Origin: JBFLVN01 sp040758475
GTDB taxonomy: Bacteria > JAGRBM01
Direction of reading: 5' to 3'
Length of the DNA stretch: 5,136 bases
NCBI GenBank assembly: GCA_040758475.1
Contig: JBFLVN010000263.1
Span: forward strand, 1 to 5,136
Every line of letters starts with the position of its first letter. The first letter of the stretch is position 1. The translations under genes were made by a program, and so were the position numbers. The notes under the pieces were generated by a model. It did not search any database, was not told where the DNA came from, and saw nothing but the letters and a program-made list of their open reading frames with translations. This document shows positions 1 through 4,934 of the stretch, one piece after another.

Positions 1-1262
1 AAGCTTTCCGCTTCTGGCTGAAACTCGGGTTCGTGAGTTTCGGCGGCCCCACGGGCCAGATCGCCCTCATGCACCGGGAGCTGGTGGATAAAAAGCACTG
101 GGTGGACGAACCCCATTTCCTGCACGCTTTGAATTACTGCATGCTCCTGCCGGGCCCGGAGGCCCAGCAACTCGCCACTTACGTGGGCTGGCTTCTCCAC
201 GGAACCAAAGGAGGGCTGGCGGCCGGAATTCTTTTCATTTTCCCGTCCATCTTCATTCTTTGGACCCTTAGCTATGTCTATGCCGCTTATGGAGCCATTC
301 CCTGGATCGCCGCCGTTTTCTACGGCCTGAAGCCCGCCGTTCTCGGCCTCGTGGCCGCGGCGGTCCTTCGCATCGGCCAGAAGGCCCTCAAGAACGGGAT
401 CATGTGGGGCGTCGCTGCTGCGGCCTTCGTCCTCATTTTCTTTTTGCGCGCTCCTTTCCCGCTGATCGTTTTAGGAGCGGGGCTTCTTGGCTTTGTGGGA
501 GGGAAATACTGGCAGGAGAAATTCCTGGTGATCAAAGGCCACGGCCCGGATGGGACTCTCATCCGGGATGGTCTGGAAAAGCCTTCCTGGGGAAGATCGG
601 CGAAGATAATCGCCGTTTGCCTTGCTTTGTGGGCGGCACCGGTCGTTCTGTTAGCCCTCGCAAGCGATGGGTGGCGGGGGACTTTCGCCAAAGTGGGCCT
701 GTTCTTTAGCAAGGCGGCGATGGTGACTTTCGGGGGCGCCTACGCGGTCCTTCCCTACGTGGCCCAGCAGGCCGTCGAAAAGCACCACTGGCTTTCGGCT
801 CCCCAGATGCTCGACGGCCTTGGCCTTGCCGAGACGACGCCCGGGCCCCTCATCATGGTGGTCGAATTCGTGGGGTTCATGGCCGGGTGGAATCATCCGC
901 CGGCGGGTTTTCCTTTAACTGTTTCGGCAACCATTGGGGCGCTTCTGGCTGTGTGGACCACGTTCGTTCCGTGCTTTCTTTGGATATTCCTGGGCGCGCC
1001 TTACATCGAGCGCCTGCGGGGCGTGGCCCTTCTCTCCTCGTCCCTTTCAGCCATCACGGCGGCGGTGGTGGGAGTTGTCTTGAACCTCGCCGTGTGGTTC
1101 GGCCTCCACGTGCTCTTCCCGGAAGCGGGTGGCTTTGATTGGTTCGTCGCCGTCGTGGCGGCCGTTTCTTTTGTTCTGCTTCACCGCTTCAAATGGGAAG
1201 CGGTGCCGGTCGTTCTGGGAAGCGGGCTGCTGGGGCTGATTTACAAATTCGCCGTGTCTTGA
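1..1262 (+). CDS. chrA: Chromate transporter ChrA, two-domain CHR family (5' end outside window)
   Basis: This is an inner-membrane CHR-superfamily transporter; characterised members export chromate using the proton motive force. The reading frame is open from base 3 (A-F-R-F-W-L-K-L-G-F) into the strongly conserved N-terminal block FVSFGGPTGQIALMHREL, so the GTG at 33 is an internal valine and the true start lies upstream of the window, probably only a few to some tens of codons away. 419 residues are visible, within the usual length of the long, duplicated form. The N-terminal half holds SFGGPTGQ and the LNYCMLLPGPEAQQLATY block; the C-terminal half repeats the pattern with VTFGGAYAVLPYV and LAETTPGPLIMVVEFVGF. 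Many hydrophobic segments fit a multi-pass protein, and a hydrophilic linker (bases about 530-600) separates the halves. It stops at TGA 1260-1262, abutting the opposing operon. Family assignment is firm; chromate as the actual substrate is inferred from family. Confidence 0.95.
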   Translation, partial: AFRFWLKLGFVSFGGPTGQIALMHRELVDKKHWVDEPHFLHALNYCMLLPGPEAQQLATYVGWLLHGTKGGLAAGILFIFPSIFILWTLSYVYAAYGAIPWIAAVFYGLKPAVLGLVAAAVLRIGQKALKNGIMWGVAAAAFVLIFFLRAPFPLIVLGAGLLGFVGGKYWQEKFLVIKGHGPDGTLIRDGLEKPSWGRSAKIIAVCLALWAAPVVLLALASDGWRGTFAKVGLFFSKAAMVTFGGAYAVLPYVAQQAVEKHHWLSAPQMLDGLGLAETTPGPLIMVVEFVGFMAGWNHPPAGFPLTVSATIGALLAVWTTFVPCFLWIFLGAPYIERLRGVALLSSSLSAITAAVVGVVLNLAVWFGLHVLFPEAGGFDWFVAVVAAVSFVLLHRFKWEAVPVVLGSGLLGLIYKFAVS

Positions 1263-1265
1263 TCA
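1260..1265. other. Back-to-back stop codons of two convergent genes (TGATCA)
   Basis: The chrA stop TGA (1260-1262) and the complement of the acyltransferase stop TGA (1263-1265) are directly adjacent and make the palindrome TGATCA. There is no intergenic sequence, so any terminator for either transcript must lie inside the opposing gene and the two mRNAs should overlap at their 3' ends. Confidence 0.95.
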
Positions 1266-2099
1266 GGCGAGCTTTGCCGCCGGGTCTTCCATGATTTCTT
1301 TGAACGTCGTTCCGAATTTCCCCGCCTGAAAGCCATCGATCAGCCGGTGATCGAACGTCCCCGTCACGCGCAGGATGGGCCGCACGGCCACCTGACCGTC
1401 GATGACGACAGGCTTGTCCTGCAAAGCGCCAAGCAAAAGGAGCACGGTCGTCCTCGTAAAGGGCGTGATAGGGGCGAACCCTTCCGTGATGCCGAACATG
1501 CCGACGCTCGTCACCATGGCGCTGCCGAAGGGATCACGAGGGAAGCCGAGCCGCGAGAGGTCCACGTTCCATTCGTACTGGACGTGGGAGACGCCCCGGA
1601 GGATCGCTCCCAATAACCGGGGCGGAAAGTTGTCGAAGAAATCCTTGGCGCCTTTTAATTGCTTGTCGTTCCCTTTACGGACTTTGCCCGCGCCTTTTCC
1701 GATTTCGGCGGCGATTTCTCCAACTCCCTTGTGATCGGCGCCCTGGATTTTAAGGCCCGTCAAATCCGCTTTGCCGGCGCCTTCGCCGTCCTTGGGGGGC
1801 ACGGCCACGTGGACGAAGATGTCCACGTCGTCCCGAAGGAAAACCCTTCCGCCCCGGATGTAACCGTTGCACTCGGGGTGCTTGCGCAGGGCGCGGGCCG
1901 CCGCCGCTACGGCGAGGTGGGTAACGGTGAGTTTCTGGCCGCTCTTCTTGGAGACTTCCTCCAGGTAGGGGAGGGCCTTCGAGACGTCGATATCTAAAGA
2001 GCCGTAGATGGTGGCGTCGTCCGGCGGCTTCCAGGCGATGGCGGCGATCTTCCGCCAGCTCGGGAGCTTCGTCGCGAATTTTCCCCGGACGTTCGGCAT
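1263..2099 (-). CDS. Stand-alone 2-oxoacid dehydrogenase E2-type acyltransferase catalytic domain
   Basis: This 278-residue protein consists only of the chloramphenicol-acetyltransferase-fold catalytic domain of dihydrolipoamide acyltransferases. The C-terminus carries the family's active-site signature DHRLIDG, with His251 and Asp255 in place, after the conserved TSVGMFGITEGFAPITPF block (about 197-214). The N-terminal lipoyl domain and peripheral-subunit-binding domain of true E2 subunits are absent (these enzymes are normally about 400 residues or more), and no E1 or E3 gene is nearby. It probably moves an acyl group to or from CoA, but the substrate is unknown. I chose ATG 2099 because GAGG lies five bases upstream; the longer GTG start at 2114 adds five residues, has no ribosome site, and falls on the end of a hairpin. 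It is the last gene of the operon, 52 bases after the acyl-CoA dehydrogenase. Cys77 and the Lys-rich 102-150 region have no role I can assign. Confidence 0.88.
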   Translation of the reverse strand: MPNVRGKFATKLPSWRKIAAIAWKPPDDATIYGSLDIDVSKALPYLEEVSKKSGQKLTVTHLAVAAAARALRKHPECNGYIRGGRVFLRDDVDIFVHVAVPPKDGEGAGKADLTGLKIQGADHKGVGEIAAEIGKGAGKVRKGNDKQLKGAKDFFDNFPPRLLGAILRGVSHVQYEWNVDLSRLGFPRDPFGSAMVTSVGMFGITEGFAPITPFTRTTVLLLLGALQDKPVVIDGQVAVRPILRVTGTFDHRLIDGFQAGKFGTTFKEIMEDPAAKLA

Positions 2100-2104
2100 G
2101 GGAG

Positions 2105-2108
2105 CCTC
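2105..2108 (-). promoter_or_regulatory. Ribosome-binding site deciding the start of the E2-type acyltransferase
   Basis: On the minus strand GAGG is followed by CTCCC and ATG (2099-2097), a spacing of five bases. The competing in-frame GTG at 2114 is preceded by GTAACCTTGCCGG, which has no Shine-Dalgarno match. This favours the shorter, 278-residue protein. Confidence 0.6.
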
Positions 2109-2113
2109 ACCCA

Positions 2114-2138
2114 CCCGGCAAGGTTACTTCTCGCCGGG
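2114..2138 (-). promoter_or_regulatory. Intercistronic hairpin between acyl-CoA dehydrogenase and E2-type genes
   Basis: In the sense (minus-strand) RNA, arm CCCGGCGAG, loop AAGTAAC and arm CTTGCCGGG form a 9-bp stem containing one G-U pair. It begins 13 bases after the dehydrogenase stop codon and ends six bases before the GAGG of the next gene. No run of U follows, so it does not look like an intrinsic terminator. An intercistronic stability or translation-control element is possible but inferred only from position and shape. Confidence 0.5.
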
Positions 2139-2151
2139 CCCTTTACAAACC

Positions 2152-3375
2152 TCAGACCCGTTCCTTGCGCGGCTCGTATTTGGCGACTTCTATTTTTCCG
2201 ATCTGCTCCCGGTGCACTTCGTCGGGCCCGTCGGCAAGCCGAAGCGTCCGGATGTTCGCATAGGCCGCAGCGAGGCCGAAGTCCTCGGAAACGCCGCCGC
2301 CCCCGTGAATCTGGATGGCCCGGTCGATAACGCGCAGGGCCATGTTGGGCGCAATCACCTTGATCATGGCGATCTCGGCCTTGGCGGCTTTGTTCCCCAC
2401 CGTGTCCATCATGTAGGCGGCTTTGAGCGTCAGGAGCCGGGCTTGCTCGATCTCCATCCGGCAGTCGGCGATGATGTGCCGGTTCACGCCCATGTCGGAG
2501 AGTTTCTGGCCGAAGGCGACTCTCTTGGTCGCCCGCTGGCAGAGTTTTTCCAAAGCCCGCTCGGCGGCGCCGATGGTCCGCATGCAGTGGTGGATGCGGC
2601 CGGGCCCCAGGCGCCCCTGGGCGATCTCGAAGCCCCGGCCTTCCCCCAGAAGGATGTTCGAGCGAGGCACGCGCACATTCTGGAAAAGAACTTCCCCGTG
2701 GCCGTGGGGGGCGTCGTCGAAACCGAAGACCGGGAGCATGCGCTTTATCGTGATGCCCGGCGTATCCAGGGGGACGAGCACCATGGACTGCTGGGCGTGC
2801 TTGGGGGCCGCGGGATCGGTCTTTCCCATGAAGATGGCGATCTTGCAGCGGGGATCGCCGGCGCCGCTCGTCCACCACTTGCGGCCGTTGATGACGTAGA
2901 AGTCCCCGTCTTTTTCGATGCGGGACTGGATGTTCGTGGCATCGGAGGAAGCTACCTCCGGCTCCGTCATGGCGAAGCAGGAGCGGATCTCGCCGTTGAG
3001 AAGAGGCTTTAGCCATTTCTCCTTGTGCTCTGCCGTTCCGTAGCGGACGAGCACTTCCATGTTCCCTGTGTCGGGGGCCGAGCAATTGAAGACTTCCGGC
3101 GCCAGGAACGAGCGGCCCATGATCTCGCAGAGGGGGGCGTATTCGAGGTTCGTCAGTCCCGCCCCCAGGTCGCTTTCGGGAAGGAAGAGGTTCCAAAGGC
3201 CCGCTTTCTTCGCTTTGGCTTTTAGCTCCTCCATGATCGGCGGGAATTGCCAGCGGGTCTTCTGGGCGTCGAGTTGCTCCCGGAATGTGCGTTCGTTCGG
3301 ATAGATGTGTTCGTCCATGAACGCCGTGAGCTTTTTCTGCAGCTCCTTCACCTTGGGCGAGTAATCGAAGTTCAT
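2152..3375 (-). CDS. Acyl-CoA dehydrogenase, ACAD10/ACAD11 type
   Basis: This is a 407-residue cytosolic FAD enzyme of the acyl-CoA dehydrogenase family, of full normal length. Visible family blocks are FAMTEPEVASSDATNI (134-149, flavin/substrate contact), GRKWWTSGAGDPR (164-176), GPGRIHHCMRTIGAAERAL (258-275, typical of the ACAD10/11 branch), AFGQKLSDMG (287-296) and IHGGGGVSEDFGLAAAYANI (356-375). The usual catalytic-base segment (Tyr-Glu-Gly-Thr in medium-chain enzymes) is replaced by Ala-Asp-Gly-Pro at 381-384, so Asp382 is the likely base, as in the ACAD10/11 branch. In that branch the domain acts on 4-phosphoacyl-CoA made by a partner kinase, releasing phosphate; a simple alpha,beta-dehydrogenase role is the alternative. 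The partner-type kinase is encoded two genes upstream. The start ATG 3375 has a strong GGGGAG seven bases upstream, so translation is probably efficient. There is no sign of frameshift or truncation. Confidence 0.95.
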   Translation of the reverse strand: MNFDYSPKVKELQKKLTAFMDEHIYPNERTFREQLDAQKTRWQFPPIMEELKAKAKKAGLWNLFLPESDLGAGLTNLEYAPLCEIMGRSFLAPEVFNCSAPDTGNMEVLVRYGTAEHKEKWLKPLLNGEIRSCFAMTEPEVASSDATNIQSRIEKDGDFYVINGRKWWTSGAGDPRCKIAIFMGKTDPAAPKHAQQSMVLVPLDTPGITIKRMLPVFGFDDAPHGHGEVLFQNVRVPRSNILLGEGRGFEIAQGRLGPGRIHHCMRTIGAAERALEKLCQRATKRVAFGQKLSDMGVNRHIIADCRMEIEQARLLTLKAAYMMDTVGNKAAKAEIAMIKVIAPNMALRVIDRAIQIHGGGGVSEDFGLAAAYANIRTLRLADGPDEVHREQIGKIEVAKYEPRKERV

Positions 3376-3382
3376 TTCTTAT

Positions 3383-3388
3383 CTCCCC
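3383..3388 (-). promoter_or_regulatory. Strong ribosome-binding site of the acyl-CoA dehydrogenase
   Basis: On the minus strand GGGGAG is followed by ATAAGAA and the ATG at 3375-3373, a seven-base spacing. It is the best Shine-Dalgarno sequence in the window and directly abuts the 3' arm of the hairpin that covers the preceding stop codon. Confidence 0.75.
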
Positions 3389-3416
3389 GGACGGCGCTCA
3401 TTCGGAGGCGCCGTCC
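3389..3416 (-). promoter_or_regulatory. Hairpin over the DUF983 stop codon, adjoining the dehydrogenase RBS
   Basis: A perfect 9-bp inverted repeat: in the sense RNA, GGACGGCGC pairs with GCGCCGTCC around a ten-base loop that contains the DUF983 stop codon TGA. The 3' arm ends exactly where the GGGGAG ribosome site begins. Read on the + strand the same stem is followed by TTTT (3417-3420), which resembles a weak intrinsic terminator for antisense transcription. Function is inferred; what is seen is the repeat and its placement. Confidence 0.55.
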
Positions 3417-3766
3417 TTTTGATCGACGAGGTAATCGAGGGCCAGGGCCACGGACTTTCTAACCGGGAGGCTCGCGATAATGAATGCCGCCAGGATTGCC
3501 GCGATGACCGGCCCGGAAAACCACCGGCCTCCCTGGCGAAGAATGAGCACCGCGAAGGCCACGGGCGCTACGAAAGCAGCGGTCGTGAGGTAAAGAAACG
3601 CCCACGAATCCCCCGCCCGGCGCTCGAAGGAAAGGCCGCACTCGGCGCATTTGCCCACTTCCCGGTACCACCCCTCGAAGACCTTTCCCTTTCCGCACCT
3701 TGGGCAGCGCCGCCGAAGGCCCCGGGACAGGGCGGTCCGGAGGCGGACTTGTTCGGGCGTGCCCAT
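3398..3766 (-). CDS. DUF983 family zinc-ribbon membrane protein
   Basis: A 122-residue protein whose sequence RCPRCGKGKVFEGWY followed by CAECGLSFERRAGDSWAF is characteristic of DUF983. Four cysteines (21, 24, 40, 43) in two CxxC pairs should form a small zinc ribbon at the N-terminus. They are followed by two hydrophobic helices (about 55-77 and 84-102), giving a small inner-membrane protein. The family has no established biochemical function. The gene sits between the kinase (12 bases upstream) and the dehydrogenase (22 bases downstream), so it is almost certainly co-transcribed with both. The start ATG 3766 has CAGG about eight bases upstream. It occupies the position that the small protein LvaB holds between the kinase and dehydrogenase of the Pseudomonas levulinate operon, but it does not look like LvaB to me. 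Assignment to the family is strong; a role in acyl-CoA catabolism is only guilt by association. Confidence 0.88.
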   Translation of the reverse strand: MGTPEQVRLRTALSRGLRRRCPRCGKGKVFEGWYREVGKCAECGLSFERRAGDSWAFLYLTTAAFVAPVAFAVLILRQGGRWFSGPVIAAILAAFIIASLPVRKSVALALDYLVDQKDGASE

Positions 3767-3773
3767 GCCCGAA
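3752..3773 (-). promoter_or_regulatory. Inverted repeat with the DUF983 start codon in the loop
   Basis: In the sense RNA TTCGGGC pairs perfectly with GCCCGAA (7 bp) around the loop ATGGGCAC, so the ATG of the DUF983 gene is the first triplet of the loop. If it folds, it could limit initiation on this gene unless ribosomes arrive from the kinase gene that ends 12 bases earlier. A stem of this length is not rare in GC-rich DNA, so the case is weaker than for the two 9-bp stems. Confidence 0.35.
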
Positions 3774-3778
3774 GCCTG

Positions 3779-4852
3779 TTACATCCGTTTCCCCACGAGG
3801 TCCACGGCGTGTTTTGAGAGAAACCCCACGAGTGGGCCGTACTGGAGCGCCGTTTCGGAACTTGCGTTCCCGTCGAGCCCCCGCTTGTAGACCCCCTGCA
3901 CGATGGCCGCGAGGCGAAAGAGGCTGAAGGCCACGTAGAAATCCAGGTCCCCGATTTCCTTCCGGCCCGTCCGCCGGCAGTAGGCCGCGACATAATCCTT
4001 TTCGCTTGGAATCCCAAGGCCCTGGATGTCCACGCCCACAAAACCCGAAGAAGCGCCGCCCTCTTTGCTTGGCGGCAGGTGGTAGCCGATACAGTTGTAT
4101 CCCAGGTCCGCGAGCGGATGGCCCAGGGTGGATAGTTCCCAATCCAGCACGGCGACCACGCGGGGCTCCGTGGGATGGACGATCATGTTTTCGAGGCGGA
4201 AATCCCCGTGGGCGATGGTGGTTTCATCGGCCGCCGGGATGTTCTTGGGGAGCCAATCGAGGAGCTTGTCCATCGTGGGGACGTCTTGGGTTTTGGAGGC
4301 GAGATACTGCTTGGTCCAGGTGGCTATCTGCCGGGCCATGTAATTCCCCGGTTTCCCGTAACCCGTTAGCCCCACGGCGGCCCAATCGACCTTGTGAAGG
4401 CGGGCGAGGGTGTCGTTCATGGAATCGTACACAGCGGCCCGCTCGGCGGTGTCCCTGGCCTCGGGCATGAGGGAGTTTCGGAAAATCCTCCCCTGGACGT
4501 GCTCCATCACGAAGAACGGCGTTCCGATGACGGATTCGTCCGTGCAGAGGCAATAAACTTTGGGCACCGGTACGCCCGTTCCCTGGAGGGCTTTGATGAC
4601 CTGGTATTCCCGCTCGACCGCGTGGGCGCCGGGGAGGAGTTTCCCCGGCGGCTTTTTCCGCATCACGTAGGAAACGCCGCCTGCCGTAAGGAAGAACGTG
4701 GGGTTGGACTGGCCCCCCTTGAACTGGCGGACCTCGAGCTTTCCGGAAAACCCCGGCACGTTCGCCTGGAGATAGCGCTCCAGGCTCTTCTCGTCGAAAG
4801 CGTGGGCGGCCCGGACGGGGGAGGTCTCGGTTGTGAGGGCCGAATCCGGCAT
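3779..4852 (-). CDS. APH-fold phosphotransferase, ACAD11 kinase-domain type
   Basis: A 357-residue kinase of the aminoglycoside/choline phosphotransferase fold. The N-lobe shows FKGGQSNPTFFL (44-55, nucleotide loop), MRKKPPGKLLPGAHAVEREY (64-83, with lysine and Glu80 for ATP phosphates). The C-lobe shows the Brenner motif HGDFRLEN (His215, catalytic Asp217, Asn222) and DWELSTLGHPLADLGY (237-252, metal-binding Asp237). This is the sub-branch found as the N-terminal domain of human ACAD11 and as stand-alone bacterial proteins, not antibiotic resistance enzymes. The expected reaction is ATP-dependent phosphorylation of a hydroxyacyl-CoA, here paired with the dehydrogenase two genes downstream. 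ATG 4852 is chosen because homology starts soon after it; it lacks a convincing ribosome site (GGGA is about 14 bases away). An in-frame TTG at 4921 would add 23 residues, without a ribosome site either. The substrate is inferred. Confidence 0.93.
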   Translation of the reverse strand: MPDSALTTETSPVRAAHAFDEKSLERYLQANVPGFSGKLEVRQFKGGQSNPTFFLTAGGVSYVMRKKPPGKLLPGAHAVEREYQVIKALQGTGVPVPKVYCLCTDESVIGTPFFVMEHVQGRIFRNSLMPEARDTAERAAVYDSMNDTLARLHKVDWAAVGLTGYGKPGNYMARQIATWTKQYLASKTQDVPTMDKLLDWLPKNIPAADETTIAHGDFRLENMIVHPTEPRVVAVLDWELSTLGHPLADLGYNCIGYHLPPSKEGGASSGFVGVDIQGLGIPSEKDYVAAYCRRTGRKEIGDLDFYVAFSLFRLAAIVQGVYKRGLDGNASSETALQYGPLVGFLSKHAVDLVGKRM

Positions 4853-4934
4853 GGGCGGTGTTTTATCCCAAATCCGGTGGGAGCCGCCAGTCACGTCCCG
4901 GGCAAATCCCCTAAGAGGCAAATTGCTTTGATTG
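4853..4934 (-). other. 82-base gap before the kinase gene, largest in the operon
   Basis: This gap between the CMD-like stop codon and the kinase ATG stays open in the kinase frame up to a TTG at 4921. It contains a short 5-bp inverted repeat (TCCCA 4866-4870 with TGGGA 4878-4882). I see no convincing -35/-10 pair on the minus strand, no ribosome site at either candidate start and no terminator with a T run. It may hold a weak internal promoter or simply be spacer. Confidence 0.35.

Noticed and set aside
33..35. GTG at 33 as the start codon of chrA
   Set aside because: The frame is open and conserved upstream (WLKLGF directly before it belongs to the ChrA N-terminal signature), so the gene begins before the window.
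545..567. 8-bp inverted repeat CCCGGATG/CATCCGGG inside chrA
   Set aside because: It lies wholly within the coding sequence of the linker between the two halves, without a start, stop or T run nearby; best read as GC-rich background.
1336..1354. Perfect 7-bp palindrome TCGATCA-GCCGG-TGATCGA near the 3' end of chrA, a possible chrA terminator
   Set aside because: It arises from the codons of the conserved DHRLIDG active site on the other strand and has no T run after it.
2008..3012. 334-residue open frame on the + strand, antisense to the dehydrogenase
   Set aside because: The dehydrogenase on the opposite strand has full-length, well-conserved motifs; the antisense frame shows none and is a codon-bias shadow.
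1994..3196. 400-residue open frame on the minus strand overlapping the dehydrogenase
   Set aside because: It lies out of frame inside the dehydrogenase gene, is dominated by Arg, Pro, Gly and Ser as expected for a GC-rich off-frame, and shows no family motif.
3459..4142. 227-residue minus-strand frame spanning the kinase-DUF983 junction
   Set aside because: It overlaps two recognisable genes in another frame, with low-complexity Arg/Gly/Pro composition.
3779..4852. Antibiotic (aminoglycoside) resistance phosphotransferase
   Set aside because: It shares the fold and Brenner motif, but the FKGGQSNPTFFL and DWELSTLGHPLADLGY blocks and the acyl-CoA dehydrogenase neighbour point to the ACAD11 kinase branch.
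4853..4934. Sigma-70 type promoter on the minus strand ahead of the kinase
   Set aside because: TTGCCT could be a partial -35, but no acceptable -10 lies 16-18 bases downstream; GGATAAAA near the ATG is too far from it.
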